From NCBI GenBank assembly GCA_002702705.1, contig PABH01000035.1, forward strand, positions 40,165 to 104,164: DNA of 64,000 nt. The letters run 5' to 3'. The notes below the pieces were generated by a model that made no database searches, was not told where the DNA came from, and saw nothing but the letters and a program-made list of their open reading frames with translations. Below are positions 1-6,803 of the stretch, piece after piece. Every line of letters starts with the position of its first letter. Positions within the stretch are counted from its first letter, which is position 1. The position numbers and the translations under genes were made by a program. This DNA comes from Anaerolineaceae bacterium. GTDB lineage: Bacteria; Chloroflexota; Anaerolineae; Anaerolineales; Anaerolineaceae.

Positions 1-728
1 TCCAGCAAGTAGCGGTTGGTTTCCAAAACGGCTTCCGGCAAACCTGCGTCTAACCAGGCCTGCACTTTTTGGGTGCCCATTTTGATCCCTTTTTCGAGCA
101 TGATATTGACGGCATCGGCCAGGAAAAACTCACCTTTTAATGTTAGCTTTCGTTCTTGCTGTTCCTCAATGGCTGCGATCAGGTCACTGCCATTTTCAAA
201 ATAGTAAAATCCGACAACAACCAGGTTGTTTTCCATACTGTCCGGTTTTTCAACCAGTTTGGTTACCCAACCGTCTTCGTTGGTTACCGCCACGCCAAAG
301 CGGCGTGGATCGGGCACGGGACGCACCCAGGCGGCTGCTTGAAAAGCAGGATCGGCTAAAACACCCAGATCGGTTTCGATCAGTGTGTCAGAAAAGGTCA
401 TCAAAACCGGGCTGTCCAGCAAGTGGTCTTTGGCCTGGTAGAGTGCATTGGACTGGCCGAGCATCTCTTCCTGCACCACAAAATGACAGGTTAAGTCGGG
501 GTAGTTGTCCTTCATATATTGGCTGACCTGTTCAAGCTGGTAAGAGCCGACAATGAAGATATATTCTTTTTCAATACCTTTGGGTAACGTCTTAAATTGT
601 TCAAGTACATAATCCAAGACGGTGCGGCCAGCTACTGCAACAAGCGGTTTTGCTTTGCTCCAGGTATGCGGACGCATCCGGGTACCAAATCCGGCCATTG
701 GTATGGCAATTTTAAGAGTCTTGTTCAA
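1..728 (-). CDS. sugar nucleotidyltransferase (partial, 3' end outside window)
   Basis: This enzyme transfers a nucleotide onto a sugar 1-phosphate to make an activated sugar for glycan synthesis. The reverse-strand translation begins NKTLKIAIPMAGFGTRMRP and continues with SKAKPLVAVAGRTVLDYVLE, the classic nucleotide-binding signature with its catalytic Arg and Lys. The start is a TTG at 728-726, preceded by GGAGG at a 6-nt spacing, with no ATG nearby. About 242 codons are visible and the C-terminal part lies beyond base 1. Later segments such as VVVGFYYF and KLTLKGEFFLADAVN match the glucose-1-phosphate uridylyl/thymidylyltransferase fold. The exact nucleotide and sugar cannot be told from this fragment. 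Confidence 0.85.
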   Translation of the reverse strand, partial: MNKTLKIAIPMAGFGTRMRPHTWSKAKPLVAVAGRTVLDYVLEQFKTLPKGIEKEYIFIVGSYQLEQVSQYMKDNYPDLTCHFVVQEEMLGQSNALYQAKDHLLDSPVLMTFSDTLIETDLGVLADPAFQAAAWVRPVPDPRRFGVAVTNEDGWVTKLVEKPDSMENNLVVVGFYYFENGSDLIAAIEEQQERKLTLKGEFFLADAVNIMLEKGIKMGTQKVQAWLDAGLPEAVLETNRYLL

Positions 729-787
729 AGGATACCTCCCTTTATGGGTTGGGGTCTGTTCCTTATTGTAACAAAACAATTGGATTA

Positions 788-815
788 AAGGCTAGGGAGG
801 GTTTTCCCTAGCCTG
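788..815 (-). terminator. hairpin, probable terminator of the PPOX gene
   Basis: GGCTAGGG (790-797) and CCCTAGCC (806-813) form a perfect 8-bp stem with an 8-nt loop. Read on the minus strand it is followed by a short T stretch and lies about 110 bp downstream of the stop at 924. The T tract is weak, so this is a moderate call. Confidence 0.45.
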
Positions 816-923
816 TATTATCTTTGTCCCCCATCATTCAATCTATTTAACAAAAAATAGGAGCACACAAAAGTATAGAAATACGGATGCTAAAAAGGGT
901 AGAATTGGCGTGAAAATGGATTG

Positions 924-1307
924 TTACGCGGTCAGGTGAATTTCAAATGCGCCAGATTGGTCGCCGCGCAGTTTACCCATCACATCAAACATGCGTTTCA
1001 TCGCACCATATTTTTTATTTAAGAGTTGGTTTACTTTATCGTTTTGATCTTCGTCCTTAATGATGTGCGCTTCTGCATCAACCCAATCTCCCTTTAAGCC
1101 ACCGCGGGAATCACAGGGGGCAACCCGGACCCGGCTGAAATTTTTCAGGCGTTTCATTTTGCCCGAGTTTTTCACCGTACGGACGTAAAGTACATCACCA
1201 TCTTTCACGAACCAGACCGGGGTCTTTACGCCAGCCCCGCTCTTGCGAAAGGTTTCCACGTTGATATATTGTTGACCGTTAAATTGTTCTAAAAGGGTTT
1301 TGTCCAT
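924..1307 (-). CDS. PPOX-class F420-dependent-type oxidoreductase, Rv2061-like
   Basis: A 127-residue protein of the pyridoxamine-phosphate-oxidase-like split barrel family. The order NVETFRKSGAGVKTPVWFV, VLYVRTVKNSGKMKRLKN, VRVAPCDSRGGLKGDWVDAEA is the pattern of the mycobacterial Rv2061 subgroup, which is thought to bind F420 or a flavin and reduce unknown substrates. The longer reading frame to 1457 is rejected: the chosen ATG at 1307 has an upstream GAGG and starts MDKTLLEQF, whereas the extra N-terminus is not family-like. The gene is monocistronic, with a hairpin downstream. Cofactor choice is family knowledge, not visible in the sequence. Confidence 0.8.
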   Translation of the reverse strand: MDKTLLEQFNGQQYINVETFRKSGAGVKTPVWFVKDGDVLYVRTVKNSGKMKRLKNFSRVRVAPCDSRGGLKGDWVDAEAHIIKDEDQNDKVNQLLNKKYGAMKRMFDVMGKLRGDQSGAFEIHLTA

Positions 1308-1537
1308 CTTAACCTCGTTTTTGTTTTGATGATAATTTTTCGCCCAATGAAAATAAATAATTTGTACAAACTTTGTATAAATTACTGTAGGGAGAAAGTG
1401 TACATAGATGGTTGGAAACACGTGGAAAGCGGAAAGCCGAAAAATTGGGAGATTCATAGAAGCCGGGATTTTTTAGAAAAACGATCTCTTTACGAAAAGC
1501 GTATATGATTTCATGGTAGTTTTTTGTGCATGTATAT

Positions 1538-1665
1538 AGCCCGAATTCTGATCTTTGAAGACCAAACCTCGGGCTATTTCCTTGTTTAATGATCCGGGTT
1601 GCTGACGGTCAAGCCTTGCAAAACGGGCAGATTCGGAGATCAAAATCCCGAGGTTGGCTAGCCTG
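1538..1665. repeat. solo copy of the AACCTCGGG/CCCGAGGTT palindromic repeat (copy A)
   Basis: AACCTCGGG at 1565-1573 and its reverse complement CCCGAGGTT at 1647-1655 frame a 91-bp core. The flanking AGCCCGAATTCTGATCTTT and internal TTCGGAGATCA match the array at 11.67-13.22 kb. It occupies most of the 460-bp gap between the PPOX gene and the ROK gene. The core is diverged in the middle, suggesting an older copy. Confidence 0.8.
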
Positions 1666-1692
1666 CAGACCATTTTTCACTGCCTTTTTCTC

Positions 1693-1721
1693 TTGACTCA
1701 AAGAGGGGGTTTTTGTACAAT
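1693..1721 (+). promoter_or_regulatory. sigma70-type promoter of the ROK gene
   Basis: TTGACT (1693-1698), a 17-bp spacer and TACAAT (1716-1721) give 5/6 matches in both hexamers with ideal spacing. The last base of the -10 is the first base of the palindromic operator, so a bound repressor would block the start site. Confidence 0.75.
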
Positions 1722-1755
1722 TGAATTAATTAATTCATTTGATTAATTAATTCAA
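1721..1755 (+). promoter_or_regulatory. palindromic operator upstream of the ROK regulator
   Basis: TTGAATTAATTAATTCA and its inverted partner form a 35-bp near-perfect palindrome (arms TTGAATTAATTAATC/T and GATTAATTAATTCAA) immediately after the -10 and ending just before the ribosome binding site. Position and symmetry suggest autorepression by the ROK protein. I see no second copy in front of the downstream genes, so one operator may control the entire cluster. Confidence 0.7.
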
Positions 1756-1768
1756 ACGGAGTCCCCCC

Positions 1769-2980
1769 TTGGGCAGTAACCACACCTTCCTTAAAACACA
1801 AAACATGCAGTCCATCTTAAAAGCCCTGCTGCGGTATGGGCAGATTACCCGTTTGCGCCTGGCGCAGTTAACCGGATTAACCACGGCCACGATCACCAAC
1901 CTGATTACGGAATTGATCAACCAGGGTGTGGTTAAGGAAGAGGGTATTTTGCAGGTTAACCAACCGAAGGTCGGGCGTCCGCAAATGGTTTTGCAGTTGA
2001 ATCCGATGGCCCGCATGGCGATTGGGGTGCATATTGGGGTTGGATTGTTTCGCGTTTCCCTGTGTGATTTGCTGGCTAATCCGTTAGAAACGATTGAAGA
2101 ACCGTTTGCAGTGGAAGACAGCCCGGAAGAGGTTTTTGACCGGATTCAATCCGCGATTCATCAGATTGTGGATTCCAATCAGGTCGATAAAACCTCCATT
2201 ATTGGCATTGGGGTTGGTGCTTCCGGCCTGGTAGACCAACATACAGGGGAAAATGTACATGCGCCTAATCTGGGTTGGCGCCATGTCCAAATCCGAGAGA
2301 TGTTAAGCGCCGCTTTTCCATATCCCGTGGCGGTGGATAACAATGTGCGGGTGATGGCCCTGGCAGAAGCCCGTTTTGGTATGGGCAAAGACTGCTACGG
2401 TGTATCTTTTGTGTATGCCCGTAAGGGGGTTGGTGCGGGTTATTTTGTGCATGGTTATTTATATCGCGGTGTAGCTGCTGGCGCTGGTGAAATTGGCCAC
2501 ATGATCATCCAGCCCGATGGCGGGCAGTCCTGCCGCTGTGGTAACAGTGGCTGTTTGGAAACGTTGGTATCCGAACCGGTTATTCTGGCAATGGCGGAAG
2601 AAATCCGGCAAAACGAACCGGATGGTTTGCTTGCCCAACTTTCTCAAACCCGTGTTTTTGATATTGACCTGATCTTTGATGCCGCCCGCCAGGGAGATGA
2701 GTCCGTGTTATCCATGCTGAAATCACGGGCACGTTATATGGGGATCGCGTTAGCCAATTTGGTAAATATGTTAAACCCGCCCATGATTGTTTTGGGTGGT
2801 TTGTTGTACCAGGGGCAGGATATTCTTTTGCCTACCATTGAATCCACCATGCGCAGCTGCGCCTTCAGCAGCTTAGGTGAACAAGTAGATTTGCGGGTAA
2901 CCAGTTTTGGGCACCTGACTGGGGTCATTGGGGCTGCTGCCCTGGCACTGACCACCTTCTTTTATGAAAAGTATGAATAA
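1769..2980 (+). CDS. ROK-family transcriptional repressor
   Basis: A 403-residue NagC/XylR-type regulator. Residues about 14-60 carry the winged helix-turn-helix (ILKALLRYGQITRLRLAQLT, then ATITNLITELI) and the rest is the ROK sugar-kinase-like domain, with GIGVGASGLV, an ExGH motif (GEIGHMII) and the zinc motif CRCGNSGCLE. The start is TTG at 1769: GGAG lies 7 nt upstream and the preceding residues GSNHTFLKTQN fit the usual N-terminus, so the internal ATG is not preferred. It heads the putative sulfoquinovose cluster, 26 bp before the isomerase gene, and has its own promoter and palindrome. The effector is probably a sugar of that pathway (inference). Confidence 0.9.
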   Translation: MGSNHTFLKTQNMQSILKALLRYGQITRLRLAQLTGLTTATITNLITELINQGVVKEEGILQVNQPKVGRPQMVLQLNPMARMAIGVHIGVGLFRVSLCDLLANPLETIEEPFAVEDSPEEVFDRIQSAIHQIVDSNQVDKTSIIGIGVGASGLVDQHTGENVHAPNLGWRHVQIREMLSAAFPYPVAVDNNVRVMALAEARFGMGKDCYGVSFVYARKGVGAGYFVHGYLYRGVAAGAGEIGHMIIQPDGGQSCRCGNSGCLETLVSEPVILAMAEEIRQNEPDGLLAQLSQTRVFDIDLIFDAARQGDESVLSMLKSRARYMGIALANLVNMLNPPMIVLGGLLYQGQDILLPTIESTMRSCAFSSLGEQVDLRVTSFGHLTGVIGAAALALTTFFYEKYE

Positions 2981-3006
2981 AAATCCAATAATTCGATTGA
3001 AATGAA

Positions 3007-4341
3007 ATGAAAAAAACAATAAGCTTATTCCCGATTGCACGTACCACTTTTGATTTGACATTGGCAAATGATATGTTTGCCCGGATGAAAACCAGTTTAA
3101 CCAATGCTGGTTATCAGTTGATTGGACCGCAGGAATTAATCACGGATCAAGCCATGTTAGAAAAAGCGGTTTTAGAAACCGATTTTTCGGAGGCGGATGT
3201 GCTGCTTGTATTTCAGGCCACCTTTGCCGATGCGGGTATGGTTAAATATCTGGGACAAACGGTGAATGTGCCGCTGGTATTATGGGCAGTACATGAGGAA
3301 CCGAATGGTGATCGCCTGCGTTTAAATTCGTTTTGCGGCATCAATCTGGCTGGGCATGCCCTGCACCGTGCCGGAAAAAAATATGGTTATATTTATGCCA
3401 TGCCGGAATCAACCGAGGCGATGGAAAAATTGGGTCGTTATGCTGCCGCTGGAAAGGTGCGCCGTGTATTAAGCCAATCCAAAATTGGGCGAATTGGGGA
3501 ACATCCGGCTGGTTTTGACAGCTGTCAATTAAATGAAAGCGGCTTGAAAGAAACATTTGGTATTTCGGTGCACCAGGTTCAACTGGATCAATTTTTCAAG
3601 CGGGTTTCTGCTGTTCAACCGGAAACCGTGGAACCGGTTTATCAAAAAGTTTCCGAAAAAGTGGAAGGTCTGGCTGAATTGGATCAGACTGCCTTACGCG
3701 GCACATTGAGTTCTTATGTCGTGATGGACGAACTTCAGCAGGAAAAACAATTGTCCGGGTATGCTGTTCGCTGTTGGCCGGAATTTTTTACCGAAATGGG
3801 CTGCGCGGCCTGTGGAGCAATGTCGATGATGAGCGACAAAATGGTGCCTACCAGCTGCGAGGTGGATATGAACGGCACCGTCACCCAATTGATGCTGCAA
3901 ACCCTGAGTGGGGCACCGGCTTTTGGCAGCGACCTGGTACATATTGACTTTGAAAAACAGGAAGCGGTGTTATGGCACTGTGGTCTGGCGCCGCTTTCGA
4001 TGGCAAACCCCAACGACCAGCCGCGCGGAATTGTGCACACCAACCGCAAACTGCCCTTTTTGATGGAGTTTACCCTGAAACCCGGTGTGGTGACGTTGGC
4101 ACGTTTGAGCGAAGCCAGCGGCGAATTCCGGCTGGTGATCGGACGGGGTGAAGTGCTGGAGGCGCCAAAGAGTTTTTCTGGCACCTCCGGGGTGTTGCGT
4201 TTTGATCGTGACCATCAGGCTGTGTTTGAAACGATTTTAAGCGAGGGTTTGGAACACCATGTTTCGTTAACCTATGGTGATTACACCGCTGAACTGGAAT
4301 TATTGGCCGAGATGTTGGATTTACCAGTCATCCATTTATAA
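3007..4341 (+). CDS. L-fucose/L-arabinose isomerase-like protein, candidate sulfoquinovose isomerase
   Basis: A 444-residue member of the fucose/arabinose isomerase fold, which interconverts aldoses and ketoses with a divalent metal. The N-terminal half shows the sugar-isomerase Rossmann region (ADVLLVFQATFADAGM, VPLVLWAVHEEP); the C-terminal half carries likely metal ligands E285 (SCEVDMNG), D314 (LVHIDF) and H324 (LWHCG). It is shorter than FucI (about 590 residues) and not a standard AraA. It follows the ROK gene by 26 bp and precedes the transketolase pair by 16 bp, consistent with a first isomerisation step. The proposal that it converts sulfoquinovose to sulfofructose rests on context. 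Confidence 0.75.
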   Translation: MKKTISLFPIARTTFDLTLANDMFARMKTSLTNAGYQLIGPQELITDQAMLEKAVLETDFSEADVLLVFQATFADAGMVKYLGQTVNVPLVLWAVHEEPNGDRLRLNSFCGINLAGHALHRAGKKYGYIYAMPESTEAMEKLGRYAAAGKVRRVLSQSKIGRIGEHPAGFDSCQLNESGLKETFGISVHQVQLDQFFKRVSAVQPETVEPVYQKVSEKVEGLAELDQTALRGTLSSYVVMDELQQEKQLSGYAVRCWPEFFTEMGCAACGAMSMMSDKMVPTSCEVDMNGTVTQLMLQTLSGAPAFGSDLVHIDFEKQEAVLWHCGLAPLSMANPNDQPRGIVHTNRKLPFLMEFTLKPGVVTLARLSEASGEFRLVIGRGEVLEAPKSFSGTSGVLRFDRDHQAVFETILSEGLEHHVSLTYGDYTAELELLAEMLDLPVIHL

Positions 4342-4357
4342 AAAATGAGAGGAAAAT

Positions 4358-5173
4358 ATGCAATCTGTTGATTATCCATTTTTAATTGAAAAAGCCAGAC
4401 AAATCCGAAAGATGACGATTGAAAGTATTGGTTACCTGGGCGTGGGCCATATTGGCGGTGCCATGTCCGTTGTGGAAGTATTAACTGTTTTGAATTACAA
4501 ACATATCCATCGTGATGCAGATGACCCGAATAACCCGGATCGTGAGCGCTTGGTATTATCGAAGGGGCATGCCGGCCCGACATTGTATAGCATTTTGGCT
4601 GATCAGGAATTTTTCCCGATGGATTGGTTACACACCTTAAACAAAGGCGGCACCCATCTGCCCAGCCACTGCGACCGCAATCTGACCCCGGGTATTGACA
4701 TGACAACCGGCTCGTTAGGACAGGGACTTTCCGCCGCAGTTGGCATCGCATTGGGCAACCGCCTGGATGGTATCGACCGGCCTGTTTATTGTTTGATTGG
4801 TGATGGCGAAACCAATGAAGGCCAAAATTGGGAAGCCGCCATGAGTGCTGCTCAATTTAAACTAAATAAACTGATCGCGTTCACCGACTTTAACAAAATC
4901 CAGTTAGATGGGTTTATGGTGGATGTGATGGGGATTGAAGACCTGGGTGCAAAATGGGAAAGTTTTGGCTGGTTTGTACAGCGCATTGATGGACATGATG
5001 TAAAACAAATTGATGAAGCCATTCTCCGTGCCCAACAAGAGCAAACCCGCCCCAGTATGATCATTTTGGATACCATCAAAGGTAAGGGTGTTGATTTTGC
5101 CGAAAATCGTGCGGATAACCACAACATGAAAATTGATTATCAAACGGCGTTAGAAGTGATCGGCCGGATATAG
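4358..5173 (+). CDS. transketolase, N-terminal (TPP pyrophosphate-binding) subunit
   Basis: A 271-residue half-transketolase. The thiamine diphosphate motif starts at G148 D149 G150 (GDGETNEGQNWEAA) and ends about 30 residues later in FTDFNK; upstream are GHIGGAMSVVEVLTVL and LSKGHAGPTLYS, which line the cofactor site in the family. It needs the next gene for the pyrimidine-binding half, and only 1 bp separates the stop from the longest version of that gene. Split transketolases occur in many bacteria and archaea for ordinary pentose metabolism, but here the pair sits inside a sugar-isomerase cluster, matching the SqwG-type subunit of the sulfo-transketolase pathway (inference). Confidence 0.88.
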   Translation: MQSVDYPFLIEKARQIRKMTIESIGYLGVGHIGGAMSVVEVLTVLNYKHIHRDADDPNNPDRERLVLSKGHAGPTLYSILADQEFFPMDWLHTLNKGGTHLPSHCDRNLTPGIDMTTGSLGQGLSAAVGIALGNRLDGIDRPVYCLIGDGETNEGQNWEAAMSAAQFKLNKLIAFTDFNKIQLDGFMVDVMGIEDLGAKWESFGWFVQRIDGHDVKQIDEAILRAQQEQTRPSMIILDTIKGKGVDFAENRADNHNMKIDYQTALEVIGRI

Positions 5174-5189
5174 GATGGATGAGGATAAG

Positions 5190-6152
5190 ATGTCAAATTA
5201 TGAAAATGTAGAAATGCGTGCCGTCTATACTCAAACGCTGATTGAATTGGCGGAACAGAATGACCGGATTGTATTGTTGGAAGCAGATTTAATGCGTGCT
5301 ACCGGAACACAGCCATTTATGGATAAGTTTCCACAGCGTACCTTTAATGTGGGTGTGGCAGAAGCCAACATGGTAGGTGTTGCAGCCGGTTTATCATCCA
5401 CGGGCAAAATTCCTTTCGCGAATACATTCGCCAGTTTTGCTGCCCGGCGTACCTATGACCAGTTTTTTATTTCTGCCAATTACGCCCGCCTGAATGTAAA
5501 GCTGGTAGGGTCCGATCCCGGGATTACTGCCTTATATAACGGCGGAACCCATATGCCTTTTGAAGATTTGGGCCTGATGCGAAATATCCCCGGATTAACC
5601 ATCTTCGAACCCAGTGATGCGGTTTCATTAAAAAAACTGGTAAAGCAGGCCTCGGAATTTTATGGTTGTACCTACATGCGGCTTAACCGCCGGGTATCGC
5701 CCGTGATCTACGCGGAAGATGCAGACCTTCAGTTAGGAAAGGGTTACGTCTTACGAGACGGAGATGATGTGGCCATCTTTGCAATTGGGGCAGTGATGGT
5801 GAATGAAGCCCTGGCGGCGGCAGATGTTTTGGGAATGCAGGGCATTTCCGCAGCGGTCATTGATATGCATACGTTAAAACCATTGGATAAAGAGCTGGTG
5901 TTATCGTATGCACAAAAAACCAAAGCGATTGTGACCTGCGAAAATCATCAGGTCATCAATGGCCTGGGTTCAGCCATCGCTGAATATTTAAGTGAAGTTC
6001 AACCAACCTTAATGCGGCGTGTGGGCGTGATGGATGAATTTGGTGAAGTGGGTGACCTGGATTATTTAATGAAACGATTTGGGATGACAGCCGAAAATAT
6101 TACGCAGCAAACCCTGGCTTTATTAAAACAAAAAGAAAAAGAACTCGTTTAA
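5190..6152 (+). CDS. transketolase, C-terminal (pyrimidine-binding) subunit
   Basis: A 320-residue partner of the preceding gene. It shows FNVGVAEANMVGVAAGLSS, containing the Glu that activates the thiamine ring, then the pyrimidine-domain ARRTYDQF and the C-terminal transketolase domain (AIGAVMVNEALAAADVLG, IVTCENHQVINGLGSAIAE). The ATG at 5190 is chosen over the one at 5175 because GAGG at 5181-5184 fits it and the protein then starts MSNYENVEMR as expected. Translation is probably coupled to the N-terminal subunit. In the proposed pathway it would transfer ketol units from sulfofructose and then sulfoerythrulose to glyceraldehyde 3-phosphate. Confidence 0.87.
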   Translation: MSNYENVEMRAVYTQTLIELAEQNDRIVLLEADLMRATGTQPFMDKFPQRTFNVGVAEANMVGVAAGLSSTGKIPFANTFASFAARRTYDQFFISANYARLNVKLVGSDPGITALYNGGTHMPFEDLGLMRNIPGLTIFEPSDAVSLKKLVKQASEFYGCTYMRLNRRVSPVIYAEDADLQLGKGYVLRDGDDVAIFAIGAVMVNEALAAADVLGMQGISAAVIDMHTLKPLDKELVLSYAQKTKAIVTCENHQVINGLGSAIAEYLSEVQPTLMRRVGVMDEFGEVGDLDYLMKRFGMTAENITQQTLALLKQKEKELV

Positions 6153-6165
6153 GAAGGAGAATCCT

Positions 6166-6663
6166 GTGACTGACAAAATTAAACTGGCAATTGCTTCCGA
6201 CCTTTCCGGCTTTCCGTTAAAACAAGCTATTGTGGAACACCTTTCGAACCGAGAGGATATTGAACTGATCGACTTTGGCATTGAATCAGCAGATGCACCA
6301 AAACCCTATTTTGAGCAGGCTCCCAAAGTGGCGAAAGCCGTACAAAAAGGTGAAGCGGATAAGGGTATTTTGATCTGCGGCACCGGTCAGGGTATGGCAA
6401 TTGTGGCCAACAAACATAAAGGGGTGTATGCCTGCGTGGTAGATGATATCTTTTCCGGTGAACGTGCCAAGATCATCAATAACGCCAATGTTATTACGAT
6501 GGGCGGGTGGATCACAGCCCCATTTTTAGGGACCCAAATTGTGGACGCCTGGTTGAGTATGGCTTTCACTCAAAAAATGGAATTTAAACGGGAATTCCTA
6601 ACCAATGCTTTCCAACAGGTACAGAAGCTGGAAGAAGAAACGTTTGGACCGTCTGCTGACTAA
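6166..6663 (+). CDS. RpiB/LacAB-family isomerase, divergent; candidate 4-deoxy-4-sulfoerythrose isomerase
   Basis: A 165-residue protein with GTG start preceded by AAGGAG. The RpiB core is clear: ASDLSGFPLK, ILICGTGQGMAI with the catalytic Cys at residue 71, and ANVITMGG. Three features of true ribose-5-phosphate isomerase B are missing: the His of SDHxG is L13, the ring-opening His (HND in RpiB) is I104, and the C-terminal Arg pair that grips phosphate is not recognisable. This argues for a substrate that is not a phosphosugar and needs no ring opening. 4-deoxy-4-sulfoerythrose, which cannot form a furanose because it lacks a 4-hydroxyl, would fit. It sits 13 bp after the transketolase pair, where SqwI is expected. 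Confidence 0.8.
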   Translation: MTDKIKLAIASDLSGFPLKQAIVEHLSNREDIELIDFGIESADAPKPYFEQAPKVAKAVQKGEADKGILICGTGQGMAIVANKHKGVYACVVDDIFSGERAKIINNANVITMGGWITAPFLGTQIVDAWLSMAFTQKMEFKREFLTNAFQQVQKLEEETFGPSAD

Positions 6664-6803
6664 TTTTGATTCGTTTTTCCGATGGGTGTATTTTGTTCAG
6701 TGCAACGTTTTCCAACCATTGGAGAGGATCAACTTTAACAGACTTTAGGTTAAAAGCGACAGGCCATACAATAATTGGTTAATCTTTCCAGGGAGATTCA
6801 AAA

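Noticed and set aside
1308..1457. N-terminal extension of the PPOX protein to an ATG at 1457
   Set aside because: The extra 50 residues are hydrophobic and not family-like; the ATG at 1307 has a ribosome site and begins the conserved domain.
3735..4184. 149-aa minus-strand frame opposite the isomerase gene
   Set aside because: Antisense shadow of a well-supported gene; no start signal and low-complexity composition.
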